64,000 nt of DNA from Caenorhabditis remanei (lineage: Eukaryota > Nematoda > Chromadorea > Rhabditida > Rhabditidae), in assembly GCF_010183535.1 (NCBI RefSeq), contig NC_071330.1, forward strand, positions 9,591,717 to 9,655,716, in the 5' to 3' direction. Below the pieces are notes generated by a model. It saw only the letters and a list, made by a program, of their open reading frames with translations, was not told where the DNA came from and ran no database searches. Below are positions 20,401-34,600 of the stretch, one piece after another. Numbering within the stretch: the stretch's first letter is position 1; each line of letters opens with the position of its first letter. A program made the position numbers and the translations under genes.

Positions 20401-23400
20401 GATTTCCTGCTAAACCACTACAAACTTGATTGAAAAGTCTGCAATTTCGGAGAAAATTTTTTGACCTAAAACCCGTTGAAAGCAATTTTTCCAAAAAATA
20501 TCGATCTAAAAGGTTTACAATTCCAGACAGAAAATACGTATAAACCACTAATAAACTTCTGCAGAAGAATTTTCTTACTCAGTTAAATATCTTTACTTGT
20601 TAAATTTCTTGCGGATTAGCGTGAGACAGTTTAAGAAGGAAAATAGGGTCAATTCGTCTTTTTGGTCTTCTGAGCATGCTGGGTCATAACAGAAAACAAG
20701 AATATTATAATACTAAAACATGCAGCATTCATTTGAGAACGACTAAGAGAATATCCACTCACCATCTATAATACCGAATCCTGCAGGAGTATTTCCTTTA
20801 TTATTATCATTTTTCGCTGAAATTTCCGATATTCACTGATTGTGAGATACACTATTTCCCGATAGAGTGAACACGGAGCATCAGATTCGGAGGAACACAT
20901 AAATCAACTAACATGATATAGCTAATCCAAAACATTGGTTTAGATAAGATCTTAATATAAATCACAAAAGAATATTATATCTAACACATATGGCCCAATG
21001 TGAGGGAACGCAAGGGAGAATTTTGAGAATTAGAAAAAAAGAAAAGAGGGTAGGAAGCTAGAAGAAGAAAAGAATTGATACTACCGGTTTCATACATATT
21101 TGACAAGTTAGTGAAAAAAAGGAATGAGATGAGAGGAACAAAGGCTACTATCATTTCTAGAAAATGTTAAAACTGACATTAAACAGTTACTAAAACATGT
21201 TTCCTAATACTAACAAGTATAGACGATCAATGTAGATAATCAAAGCACGTTTTACAGTTTCCTCCTTACCATTAATTCCGACTGTGTACTCCGAGCTCAC
21301 ACTTTTCCCGTTTCTCTTATTCTTACCACCAGCGCCGGCACCATTAGAACGACGACCACCATTTTGGTGATTCTTTTGCGGCTCATCTTGCGATGTGGAT
21401 CCAATCTGAAACATTAAATAGGTTTTAGAGAGAATGAATACACGCGCCAATATTTATTCCAATGCGTTTTGGGAAACCTCTTTTCATTTTGTTCTGAAAA
21501 CAAACAACATTAACAAACCTTTTGATACAACAAACAAACAAATTTGAATCCAAGCATGATGACTAGTAGAATAGGAACCAAACAATCTACAGGGTGCGGG
21601 CGGATTGTGATGCCCGCAAGGTTCATTGAACCTTTAGCCGTTTGAAGACAACCAACTGCCGGATAGATAGGAAGATACAAGTTTCTGTATGTAGCACCAG
21701 GAAGGTTTGAGCAGAAGAAAAAACAGAATATTACCGGGAAGTGGGTGATAAACTTAAAACGGATTGAGTCTCTTTGGGAAATGAACAATCGAGATAGAAA
21801 ATGACATAAATGATCGAGAATCGGTCGATTCAATTTTCAAGGGAACTACAAAACATGTTATTATGTTTCTTCTTTTCATTCGTCTACTTCAATCGCAAAG
21901 CTCATGCCAAACGAGGAAAAAATCTCATTGATTGAACAAAACTTGTTTCTATTGAACTAAAAAAGCTACCAATTTCCCCCAAAACGTGAACGAATGTTCA
22001 TCAGACTTTGGAAAAAGTGCATGCAGCACCAGTGAATACGCCATCTGCAAAACGGCTCCGCCTTGCGAGGAAACCGAGAAATATACAATACGCAGAGAAG
22101 CGGGAGCATGGGGGACACCTCTAGACAAGTCTCCAACGCTCTTTTCGTGAGTGCTCGCCACCGAAAGAGTCGATTCGAGAAAATGGACAGAAACGAGCGC
22201 GGTGGCTGTGCTGTCGACGTCGAGAATGAGAGTGCACTTCCAAATTGGACAGGAGGCGCTAGGATGAAAAGAAATAATGTACGAACGATAGTCGTTCCTA
22301 ACATAGAAAACTGCTGCTTGATACTAGTTCGTTAGAGTAAATTACCGCTGATGCTTCACTGATGACTATCGTTTATGTGATTGAAAAGAAGTTCTTCGGA
22401 ATGAAGCGAAATGAAAACTAACGTCGCAGTCAGTGAAATAGAGCCATCGTATGAAATATGATGACTAACCATTGTTTATATTCCAGCGCATTCCGGGTCA
22501 AAAATTATTAGAACTCCTTAGCAGCCTAACGAAATGTTGAAAAAAATTCGTAAAATATTACTATTCGGATGGAAATGGAGACTGTTTGTCAAGAAATATT
22601 AGTCAAAGAATTCAGAAGCTTTGAAGACTCTAGACCAAAAAAAATTCAAGTACTTTCAGTAGATAGAAACCATAAATACCGTAAATACTGTATTATAACG
22701 GCATGCCGTTATATTTTTCAGCAGCCTCCCAGAGAACTTTTGAGGTTTTAAAAACTCATTAAATTTAAACGAAAACATTTTTTGGGCGTTCTTTTCGATG
22801 ATCAAGACGTTATCAATCACGCTGCTTCTAATCAGAAACAAGAAAAAACACCGGGATATTCATATTCATGAATTCCGAGTATTGATGAGGTGCCGTTATA
22901 ATACAGGTGCCGTTCTATTACAGGTGCCGTTATAATACAGTATTTACGGTAACTTCTACGGGGGAGTCGAAAATCGTGTGAAATAAAAAAACATAAATTG
23001 ATTCAACCGTGAGAAGAAATCAGAATAATATGAACTTACAGTGAAGAAACTCCATGGAGGAAGACCGAGAATGTTGCAGAAATTAATCTTTTCACTGATT
23101 CCAAGCTGTTCAGCATTCATGAAACGCGCGAGTTGATGACGCTGCGAAAGTTTTGCTGGAGGTGGCGCGTCGTCACCGAAATCGTCGTGAATTCGGACCG
23201 GAGCTTTGCCCGGTAGTTCCGAATCGGCAACGTTGTTAGGTTGGATACAGTGAAGTGAAGATGATGTAGATGTATCGAGCGATGCCATCATGGGATGTTT
23301 TAGAAGATTCGGCGCTGATCTCCAAGATGAGTGAAATGCGCACTGTGAATAATAAAATAAACTTTGAGATAAAGAGACAATTTGCGGTATACTAAGTTAA

Positions 23401-26400
23401 CATTCAAACAATAGTGAAAAAAAATCGGATAAAAATTACGGACGCATAACATTACATTAGAAAAGCGTGTTGGTACCATCAGCGAGAATGCAAGCTACTT
23501 GAAAGTTTAAAAAATTTCCTGTAACACGCTTGCTCAAGAAGCGATTGACAGAACAGGAAACCGATGTCTGCCAGACCATAGAACGGATAAGAAAAATCGA
23601 ATTTCAAACAATAACCAACAATCAGGTGAAAGGCTGTTTTTTTTCTAGTGACAAGCGGCGAGCACTATTGTCGATAATCAGTCGACGAAAATCATCAAAC
23701 AAGATTGCGAGCCAAAAAAGGCATTTAAAGGGAGAAAATGATAAACGCTGAAGTTTCGAAAAAAAACTGGGCGAAAAACTGTTCGCAAACACGAGTTCGC
23801 GGAAACGGAAGAAGTAGAGCATACGTGTCGTATGAAAAAAAAATTACTGTGATCTACCGCGAAATTGCGTTGCAAGTCTAGAAATTGTGAAATATTGTTA
23901 CCTTATGTAACAGAACATGAAAACCTGCTGAACAGTGAATTCCGAAACAAAACAGTTGATAACACGCAAGAAGGAATGAGAAGATATAGAAGAAACGGCA
24001 ACCTAATAGCCATCAGAACAACACTGTCGGTTTGACCTTTGAAAACAATATAACCATGGAACAAAATGAATAATATGAAGGTAAATTGGTTTCCCCAAAA
24101 CGACATTGGAATAGTATTTTTTTATTTTTCGCAAAAGTTCTGACCGCGACAGAACTCCGACCGCTGATTTGATTTCCACGAACACTATTGGGCGATACTC
24201 CTGCTTCTTGTTTTTTTCGTAGTTTCTCTGCTTCAGCAGCCTTCGCTTCAGCAACCTTTGCTTCTTCAGCAACCTTTGCTTCTTCAGCAGCCTTTGCTTC
24301 TTTTCTAGCCTTTTTCTTATTTCTGTCCTTTCTGTTTTTATTACGACGAGCCTCTAGTTCTTCTTCAGTTAACCCATCATCATCATCAATGTTCTCCTTC
24401 TCTTCTACGTCCAAAATATCCTCCTTGCCGTCGTCTTCAACGCTACTATTCATTTCTTCACCTCCTGCTACTGAGACAGCAGTAGCAGCTCTTCTAGCCT
24501 TCAATTTGTTGCGTTTCTTCTGACTCGCCGATTCTATGTGACCGCTTCGAGAAACCGACTGCGGTGATATCGAAGAATGTGACGAGTGAACATTCCGGTT
24601 CGAGTACTCATTTACGTTCAAAATATTGGAAACAGTGTGCAGCATGAAAGTGTAAGGGCCTTTTTGTGGTGGTGGACGATTTCTGACAACCGGAACACCT
24701 TCAATAGGAGAGAAGAACTTGCGTGGTACCGCCGGTAAAAGACGACCGTTAGGAGTACAAGTTTGGAACGTGTTAAAGTTAAAGGTGCTCAGTGGATTAA
24801 TAACTCCCAGTTCAGAGGATATAGCAGGTGACATGTTTTGGTGGAATGAAGCGAATTCTCCTCTCGAAGCTAAAAAAAGATTGTTTTAAATCATATCCAG
24901 AATGAATTAACAAGTTACCTGGCCCAAGTACATTGTCAAACTTTTCAAACTCTTGAAGTCCTTTAAGTTTTAGATACTGCAGCTGTTCCGGCTGTAACAA
25001 AACTTGACGAGCATTTTCTTGCGATTGATCGATACTCACCTCGTCACATTTTATGTTTTTCTGGCTTTTATCCACCTTTTCCATATCCAAAACATCCGCA
25101 TTTTTTTCTTGAGTGAAATGTTGTAAGTTTTCACCCATTTCCATACGAGAAACCATATCCTGGTCAGTCCCCGCGATTGTGTCGTTGTTCGAACTGTAAA
25201 TACAAACTCATTTATTTCCAAACAAATATCCGAGTATGCTTACCCATTCATTTTGTCCAAATCAGTAACAGGATTCCCGCAAATTGGTAGTTTCATATTG
25301 ACGAGCACTGGCTCCTTATTGGACATTGCTGGTGATGGTTTTTCGGTTACAATTTCTTCAGCTCTGTAATAAATTATTTCAGAAAACCCAACGAAACTTC
25401 CAAGAGTTAGTTTGGTTAGTACCCATCATCGATGAAATCGATAATCTCGTCGAACTTGACACTGAAAAACCGGACGTTTCGAGTGGAAATAGAATAGAAG
25501 CGAATAATGACAATACAACATTCAAAGCGTCCAATCATAAAAAAGAAAACTTACGGTGGTTTGGTGCTTATGGTGTCATTATGCTCTGTCGCGGTATTCA
25601 GACGACGATCCTTGCCTCCATCGATGAGACCCATTATAGAGGCGACTACTGCTGGATCCTCTTCAGACGAATCTTCTTTCAGCAAATTCTGTAAAAACCC
25701 GGATTGAAAACCAAGAAAACCACAAAAATACAACTGCCAGCCAATTTAGTCACATCGAGAAAAATCGAGCTTTCAGGCGAAAGCTGTGAGTTAGAGATGG
25801 AAAATCTAGAATTGAGGATTTTGAGAAAAATGAACCCGCTTCTTAATTACATAACTCAAAAGCATTTCTCGAGGAAATGGACTGCTTATAATAATTTATC
25901 GAATGAAACAGATTTTATCAATCCTAAATTCCTAACAATCTTTCATCGAATTCGATTTATTTTTTAGAACATTTTTCCTTCAATGAAAGATTACATTGTT
26001 GCCATAAGATGTATCTAGAAGAGAAAGAGAGATCACCGTGCTTCACTACGGAGCGCGGTTGCCGAAATTGTAGGAGTTTCTCACATGAGCTCTTTTCAAT
26101 GCACTTTGATAGGGATAGAAGAAGAAGTAGAGTGTGTTCATAACGGTTCTTCTTAAGTGTCCCTTCTGATCTAGAAATGGGAAACATAAAGAACGCATTG
26201 AGTGAAATTATTCACAACAACTGAAAACAGACCTCCTTTTTCAAATAAATTCGTGCAGAATAAAATTAATATCTAGCTGGGAACTATAAACAGTTAAATT
26301 TTCGGTGAAAATATCGGTAAAAAGCACAGAGGAGGAAAAGACATAATCTGTTGAATAATGTGTTATCACTTTTTTAAAAGAAGGATGCAACTTGGAACTA

Positions 26401-26986
26401 ACAGTCTTTGAAGTTGCAGCGTCTTGAAGAAGTCTTTCGAATGATTCCGTATCCAACTGAGCCAATTCTTCTCCGATCCTGGCCTGTAAAAGAAAACTAA
26501 GTTACGAAACAAACTACTCTTTAAATTTTACAATGCTAACATGACCATGAACTCTTCCAAACTATTATCCGCAAAAATTTCTAAACTGTGAAATTACTAT
26601 TTCAAAATGTATGTAGCAGAATGGTCACCTAGGAAACCAAATGCGAGAGGAGGAAACTAACCCTTATTCTGTTATAAAACGATGGTCAGGTGGTTTTCCA
26701 ATTTTAGAAAATTGTGAGATAGTTTAAAGTTCTAGATTTGAACAGGTGGAATGGGAGGTAGGAAAATTAAAGATACCTCTCTGTTTTCAGCGGTATATTC
26801 AGCAATAGTGCCGTTGTTTCTCTCTTCCTTGTTAGTTGTGGGATGAGCTGTTGCCGCTCTACCGTTTTTCATCAACTTGCCCAAGTTTTTTGAAGTCGTC
26901 TTCTGAAAGAAGCACGACAAATTGAAAATGAGAATATAGTGCACGAAAACTTGAAGAAAACTAATTCTTACAGCACGAAACTTCAT
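17407..26986 (-). CDS. large disordered Lys/Ser-rich protein with conserved-looking islands
   Basis: Family not recognised with certainty. Exons 26986-26972, 26902-26777, 26483-26403, 25688-25555, 25363-25244, 25193-24919, 24869-24145, 23342-23040, 21405-21270, 19433-19136, 19068-18957, 18893-18351, 18236-17921, 17839-17588 and 17441-17407 join in frame to about 1156 aa; a 54-nt cassette exon (20816-20763) adds 18 aa. Ordered-looking islands: EELAQLDTESFERLLQDAA near residue 50, LPAVPRKFF and MLHTVSNILN near 280-320, KLSQRHQLARFMNAEQLGI followed by NFCNILGLPPWSFF near 570-590, APNTLEEILKDLGINDISE near 640, and SLARQLQKEEDEFITVG near 800. Between them are acidic, Ala/Glu-repeat (KVAEEAKVAEAKAAEAEK) and KKNKK-type stretches. 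No membrane span, signal peptide or enzyme motif is seen. The donor after 24145 (GTCAGA) is uncertain; an alternative is AAG|GTCAAA near 24030. The long introns carry one MITE. Confidence 0.75.
20763..20816 (-). other. 54-nt cassette exon
   Basis: An isolated segment in the 1.8-kb intron 21269-19434, bounded by TTTCAG and GTGAGT. Both ends are phase 1, as is the host intron, so it can be included or skipped without changing frame. It adds 18 residues (AKNDNNKGNTPAGFGIID) between GIN and GTAPNT. Confidence 0.7.
22677..22951. mobile_element. MITE with TACCGTAAATACTG ends, copy 1
   Basis: The ends TACCGTAAATACTGTATTAT and its near-perfect reverse complement enclose 275 bp. Just inside the left end is the palindrome AACGGCATGCCGTT, and the right end carries three copies of GGTGCCGTT. 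A related but diverged copy is at 38416-38650. Both lie in introns and neither encodes a protein. Confidence 0.75.
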
Positions 26987-28395
26987 GGATCAAGTCCTTG
27001 ATGAACACTATTTGATTCACTGAGTTGAGATACTATTTTCGTTGTTCTTTATTTCAAATCAACAGGTTTTGAATGAATAGGAAGAGATGAATTGTATGAT
27101 GGGACAGACGGGGAGCGAGTAAATGAGGCTCTTTCTATGGAAGTGAGAGAAGTGTGAAAGAGACGGAGACGCCACCAGAAATGACGACGACACGGGTGCT
27201 GTTATGGAGAGAGAGCTCACATGGAGCTAAGAAGCACAGAGAGAGGAGATTAATGAAAGAAAGCCGGAGACTACGACGGCAACGACTGAGACGACGAGAA
27301 TAAAGGACACGAGGAGGTACTGATTATGAGGTAGGAGCTGAGTAGGGACTAGCCAACAGAAACGCGGAAGGCAAGATAGGAGGTGAGAGAATAAACTACT
27401 TTCAAGTGAGTTAAAGAATGACGTGCATCAGAAATCAACCGACAATGATGCAAAACTAACTCAACGTATAATGGTTTTTGATATCTGATATTAAACCGCG
27501 AAGTAGTGCGAAACTTGTGGTTATTTACTGTACGCAAAATAGAAAAATCAAAATACAAAATAACCGTTTGTTTTCGTCACGAGAGAATTAAAATATACCA
27601 CCAACAGTTAAAAAAGATGTTCGAGTACAGTACCCACCCTCAAACCTCGGTTTCAGATTAAAATACTATGTGCGTTGATATTATTTCGAAAATAAATTGA
27701 AATAAAAACTGTAATTATGACTTTTTAATACATGTATAATTTTTGTGTCTGAAATAAATGCGGCGTTGAACGAGCAACTTCTATGATCTGCAAAAACCGA
27801 AATTGCCTCCTGGGAAACTTCTGAAACAAAAAAGAAGAGACGCGTAAAATTCTCTGCGTCTCTCGATTTGCACGTTGTTTCGCGTTCGCAAACATCGAAT
27901 TTTACGACATGTTGCAGAGTAGAAAACCGTACCGCCCAAAAGAAATCCGCACTTCTTGAAAGTTGAACATGCATGAGCCTATTGGTTGAAAATTCTGAAT
28001 TCATGCTGTTTTTTCAATGAAATGAAAAAGGAAGTTATGAGCACGTCAAATGATTGGGTTTCAAGTTGAGAAACATGAGGTTTTCGCCAAATCTTTCCTC
28101 AAAAAATTCGGACCTGAAATGCACTTCTCTGAGTATGGTTTACGTTGTCTGTTCCCGGTTTACTCTATTCATCTTTCACACTCACCGGACTATCAACGAA
28201 GGGCATCACCGGGTTCAATAAAAATATAATTTCTTGTAACTAGTTTTGTAGTGAAATCAACGGAAAATTCAGACTACATTGTAGTGATCTTATCATTATA
28301 AAGAATCATCATCGGTTAGGAACATCCGTCGTATTCTGCAGTGATTCTCAACATTTGCGAAACTATCCTGTTACTTATAATTTCGACATTCTCAA
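26987..28395. other. divergent promoter region
   Basis: Lies between the start of the disordered-protein gene (-) and the MECR-like gene (+). A purine-rich GA tract spans about 27090-27340. No open frame with splice support was found; the region probably contains both promoters and 5' leaders. Confidence 0.5.
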
Positions 28396-29885
28396 ATGCA
28401 GAAGTTTATTCAGGCACGAGCTTTGATATACAGAAAATTTGGTGACCCACGAGAGGTGTTGGAACTTGAAACTATCAATGTACCTGCTGAGCCGGGCAGA
28501 GAGGAATGTCTTATTGAATGGCTAGCGTCTCCTATCAATCCGCTCGATATTAATAGGTTCGGTTTTGCTTTTCGGAAGTTCATAAAAGAATTTAATATGT
28601 TTTATTTTTGTGGGTCAATTGTATTTTCTCAGAATCCAGGGCAATTACGCATTAAAATCAGAACCACCTGTAATAGGAGGAAGTGAAGGAATTGGAAGAG
28701 TAGTGAAGGTGAGTAAAATTTACTACTTAATTGTATGCCATACTTTGGATATATTCCATAAATTCAGACAGGATCGGGGTCTCGTTTCAAAGTTGGTGAC
28801 CACGTTACTATTTTCTCTGCTGAAACTCCGTTTTGGACAGAGTACGGTATTGTTAATGATGACGAACTTGTTCATTTGGATGAAAGAATCCCATTGGTAA
28901 AACCTTTCTTTTGAGTTAAGATACGATTGTTTTGTCAGGATCTGGCAGCAACGCTTATGATTAATCCTCCGACAGCATGGATAATGCTGCAAAAATATGT
29001 GAAGCTTGAAAAAGGCGATTATGTCATACAGAATTCCGCAAATTCGGGAGTTGGAAGAAGTGTGATTGAAATGTGTAAAGTTTTCGGATACAAGAGTATT
29101 AATATTGTGAGAAGTAGACCAAATATTGAACAGTTGAAAACCGAATTATGGAGAATCGGAGCAGATCATGTGTTTACTGAAGAGGAATTTAAAGAAACTT
29201 CTAAGAAAGTAAGTGTTACATAATTATAGAAAAATTAAAACTGGAAATATGCAGTTCCTGAAATCAATCAAAACCAGACCAAAGTTGGCATTAAACGGGG
29301 TTGGAGGCAAAAGTGCATTGCAAATAAGTGCAGTGTTGGAAAGATCTGGGACGTGTGTTACGTATGGTATGTATCAAATCAGGGGGATATTTGTTGAATT
29401 GATTCTGAATAAAACAGGTGGAATGTCGAAGAAAGCACACGAATTCACCACTTCTGCATTGGTATTCAATGATATTCAAGTGAGAGGAGTTGCGGTTGGA
29501 ATGTGGGCGAGAAGAGAGGAAAATTTGGATGAATGGAATCACTGTATCGATGAAGTTCAGGTAACCGACAGATGGTGGGATCAGTATTGATCGGGTCTGT
29601 GAGAAAGAAAATATGTAGTTCAAACATAATTTTTCCTAGCTTCTAAAAATTGTTATCAATTTAAAACTAATTTTTAATTTTTTTTACTATAAAACTCCAA
29701 AAACTTGAAATATTCTTATGGTTCAGAAACTAGCAGTTGCCGGGAAACTCACCGCCATTCCAATGGAAAAAATCAGGATGTCAGAACATAAAAAAGCAAT
29801 CAAAAAGTCTCTGGAAGGAAGGAGTATCAAACAACTCTTTATCATCAACTCGTCAACTTCCACGTCTTCTAACTCACACCTGTAA
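28396..29885 (+). CDS. MECR: trans-2-enoyl-CoA/ACP reductase, MECR family
   Basis: Medium-chain dehydrogenase/reductase-type NADPH enzyme; MECR proteins catalyse the last reduction of mitochondrial fatty acid synthesis. Exons 28396-28556, 28633-28708, 28768-28896, 28939-29208, 29255-29366, 29418-29560 and 29727-29885 give 349 aa. Key blocks: SPINPLDINRIQGNYALKSE with the family's catalytic-site Tyr in QGNY (about residue 58), the substrate-loop segment PPVIGGSEGIGRVVK, cofactor-fold segment VIQNSANSGVGRSVIEMCK (about 158-176), LALNGVGGKSA and a C-terminal LTAIPMEK. Exon 1 uses a weak donor (GTTCGG), yet only this join restores the NRIQGNY motif. The amino end is short and has no strong mitochondrial presequence by eye, so targeting is open. 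AATAAA occurs about 50 bases after the stop. Nematodes carry more than one MECR paralogue, and this may be the lineage-specific one. Confidence 0.9.
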
Positions 29886-30868
29886 ATTTGAGTATATTTT
29901 GTTTCATTATTCATTACTTTGGTTATCAGTTCGAAGAAAATAAACCTGATCATTAACATCTAGATGATCAACTTTAAGAGAGACAAACAGACTTAAACAA
30001 ACAGTTCTTGCACTTTTTCATGAAAAACGCGTGAACCGCGTATTCGATGACGTGACTGTAGTTATCAGCTAAGAATGTAAAATTGGAAGATAGATGGATC
30101 TATGATGGAGTAGTCGTACTCTTCCATTTCTCGTCACGTTTTGTGTAACAAATCTAGTGTTTTTCATTGTTTTTATTTTCCTCTCTTTTATCATTCACAA
30201 GGTTTCAAATTGTTTTTAAGCCGAAAAACAAACCGATTGCTCTTGTTAATGCTTCGTTTTCAGACCAAATTCCTTCCATTTGTATACTTGTACTGTAGAA
30301 AATTGGAATCAATCTCGAGTGTCAACCAAGTTTCCAATCTGTTGTATTTGTATTCTAAGAAGTATGATTCTGACGTTTTGTGAATGATTCCATCGTCCAA
30401 CATAGGAGTTGTAAAAGTTTCATATCAATATAATTGATTGTTTGATTTTTCAACGAGATTGCTTCTTCAATTTGTACAAATTTTGTTCACCCTGTCACTC
30501 CCACCTGATTAACCTATTCTCTTTTTCCGACATAAATTCCCCCATTTTTCTTTTCTTATCATTTTAATCTGATTTTATTTGGTGTTTGAGAACAAAAAAG
30601 AAGGCATTTAGAAGGGGTAAAAATGAAGTATCACGTGGTTGATTGAGAAATAGAAAAAGCTCTTTGATAACTAGGAATCAAATCGAAAATTGATAAAAGA
30701 CAGCAATCAGCTAGCTAGTCAGACAACTTTGCCCTGTTTCAACGACATTTGTTCTCTTTCTTTGATTATTAACTTCTTTTTATGGAACGGTGCTTTCTTT
30801 TAATATGTCTAGTGATAAAATTGTGTTTTGTTTGTTTCAGAACCATTACCATCTCATAAACCTACTAA
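29886..30868. other. same-strand intergenic region
   Basis: Holds the AATAAA of the MECR-like gene (about 29938) and the upstream region of the deaminase gene, ending in TTTCAG at 30835-30840, which could be a trans-splice acceptor 28 bases before the ATG. No gene is seen; the 80-codon frame at 30141-30383 lacks support. Confidence 0.5.
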
Positions 30869-31525
<657 letters not shown>

Positions 31526-31555
31526 ATATTGTTGGTTTTGCCCCATTAAACACAG

Positions 31556-31571
31556 TTTTATTGAAATAAAA
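31556..31571. terminator. overlapping bidirectional poly(A) signals
   Basis: TTTTATTGAAATAAAA supplies AATAAA on both strands within 16 bases. It lies 30 bases after the deaminase stop (+) and about 105 bases after the Kv channel stop (-), so both convergent transcripts may end with the same element. Confidence 0.65.
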
Positions 31572-31674
31572 TTACATATTAAAAGGATAAAATATCAAAA
31601 ATAGAGGTACACAATTATATGAGAGGAGAGGAAAGGATCAATTAAACGCATAGAAGGGGTGAAAGTTAAAGAAT

Positions 31675-34600
31675 TCAGGCAACTTTCAGAACCATTTGTT
31701 CAGATTTTGTAGCTTTTGGTTCTGTCTTGTATTGAGAAGTTCTGTAACGATTTCCACCACCAGGGCGTTCCGTTTCCGCAACTTTCATGAAATTATCGAC
31801 CTGGAAACGGAAATGTTATTTGAGCTGATTAGAAAGAGTGATATTTCGAATGACACACTGGCGGAACTATGACACAAAAGACACAATATATTACTTTTAG
31901 GCTCTGAAAGATTAGTTGTCAAATATTGAACTTGTCTTGAAATTCAATTTTTTTGACATCAGAAATTGAAATTTCGAACAGATGTGTTTCTGGGATTTTT
32001 CAGCTGCTGCATGGTTCTATTAACTATGAATTTATCAAAAAGCTGCTTGAAACACCACGAATAAGTGAAATGTTCATTCAATATTAAAACAAACTTTTTG
32101 CCAATCTCTCACGTTCTCGAGATTTCAATGAGAATGCGACTTGAGCCTAAACGGGAGATTTCTGTTTTTCTTTGTTTGAAAGAAGGAAAGCTAATCGAAA
32201 ATTCAATCTTATTCACAACCAATCAACTTACAATAATTGTGATTGGAAGTGCCAATACCAGCACTCCACAAGCAATTGCTCCAGTAGCGACTAGTTTTCC
32301 AGCTGAAAATAAAATTAGTTAAACTGATTGGTTGAATGGGTTGATAACTTACGGACTGTAATAGGAGTCAAGTCACCGTATCCTGAAAAACATCAATTGT
32401 TCAAAGTATTTAAAAAAACAGAGACAACTTGACAAAACAATATGTTTATCTTACCAACTGTAGTCATGGTTACAATACACCTACAAAGATTTTAGTTTGA
32501 AAAAAAGTCGACAATGAAAGAGAGATTCTTGTCAACTTACCACCAACAAGCTGCTGGAATTGAATGGAACTTGGAGCCAGGTTCATCTTTCTCCAGGAAA
32601 TAAACCAACGTCGAGAAGAAGATAACACCAGTCATCACAACCATTGCCATCATTCCAAGTTGACGGAATGAAGCCTAGAAAACAAGCGACTGCTCTATGA
32701 TGCTCCATACAACTGGATTCTCACCTTGAGTGTCTTTCCAAACATCTGCAATCCACTTGAATATCTTCCTAGTTTCAGTACTCGAATAACTCGAAGAACT
32801 CGCAATATTCGAATAACAAGGAAGGCTCCCTGAAACATTTAACTGTTTGAAATTATCAGAAATCATTAAAAACCTTGAGATCCCTCAATTGTTCTGTTGA
32901 TATTCCAAAAATAAGGAGTAACATTTCGATGATAAACGGAAGAATTGCCAGCAAATCAATGATATTCAATAGCTGTCGGAATGTCCGTTTTCTTTCAGCG
33001 CTCACCAACATTTTCAGACCTAAACTCCAAAATAAACATACAATTTTATGAACTTGAAACCTACTATATTCCACCGTAAACCAAACAATACAAACGTATT
33101 CTATGTATCCCAGAATCGGCATTGGCTCCATTTCAACGTATTCTTCTCCAGTCAAATTATTCTTCTGTCGAGTTGGAACTTGTAGTTCAGGAAGACTTCC
33201 CAAAACAAGTCCACTGATTGATATCAATACAAAGAACACTGAGAAGACTGCAAACACTTGAGCTTTTCCCGAACTTGCAGGCTCTTCAATGATATTCCAG
33301 ATTGTTCTACGAATTTCTCCGAATTTGAGAGTTTTAAAAAGGTTTGGTTTATCTTGTTCTTCTTGTTCCTCATCATCGTCATCCTAAAAAATTTAACTTG
33401 AACTAAGAAACATTCTAGTAAATCTCACCATCTGCTGAGCACAACAACACGATGCCAGATACTCGTCGGGAATGACTCTCCAGTATTCCAATTCTTCAAT
33501 TATATCAACTGGACATAAATTGGTAGGTTGATGGATTACTCCTGAATTATAAAAAGCTGAAATGAAGCAAAAATAAATTACTTACCATTGAGGTAGAATT
33601 GATACACGATATGAAACAATGCAGGTGGTCGTTCGAAATAAAATTCAGAAGTTTCACTGAAGAACGCGTCGGCATTCGAATCTTTCACCGACTTATTGAC
33701 AAGGTCCATCAGTCTTCCGACTCCTCGTTTCCGAATTGTATCTTTTCGAAGCATGAATCTTTGTCCGCCAACATTCAACTTGATAAATTGTTCACTAATT
33801 TCAGTTTCTCCACAATACATCTGATAATCAGGTTTCTGCACTCCAATCTCTGCCACGTCATCTGTTTGAATTGTTTGCCGTTCATCCTCTGTGCTTCTAA
33901 AAAAACAGTTTTTAGACGATACCTATGTATGTTATTTTCTAAAGAAAACAGCCTCCTAGATCATTATTTTTCCCCTGGAATAAATAGATTCAAACGAAAA
34001 AACGCACTGACGTGCAAGCCGTCTGTAGTTGATAAAACAGTCGATTGGCAGTCGGAATATGGAAATGTTGTCGTTGAGCATTGTGCCGATTAAGACGAGC
34101 AATTCCATGCGAAGTAGCCATTGCGGCTCCTTGCATAATAGCGGAATTCATGGCTACAGAAGATAGATTTTAGTGTTAGAAAGAGATACGTATAAAGTTT
34201 CATAAAAAGAGAGTCACGATATGAAAAGGAATGCCATTTAGCCTTTTTGAGGTCTTTGGACAGAAGAAACTGGTAGTACGTTACCTAATTCACAAAATTA
34301 CAAAATGGCTATTCTATACATATAGTTTTTATGAACCAAGACAGACAAAGTCCATCTCCTAATTCCTAATTAATCAAAAAGAGAAGGCGGGAAAATAAAA
34401 GAAGGAAATGAAGGATCAAGATGAGAACTCTCATTTTAATCTTTTTTCATTCATCAAAATTGGATTATAAAACATTTCGAAAACGAGGAAAAACTTTGAA
34501 TTTAGTTGAAAACTTTTCCAGGGGGAAGTGGCAAGTCTTCAAGTTTGCCTTTTGTGTTTGCAGGCTTGTCTTTAAAATTTTCGAAATTATTTCTAAAAAA

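Noticed and set aside
24188..24523. 111-codon plus-strand frame rich in Ala/Phe/Ser
   Set aside because: Antisense of the Ala/Glu/Lys repeat in the disordered protein.
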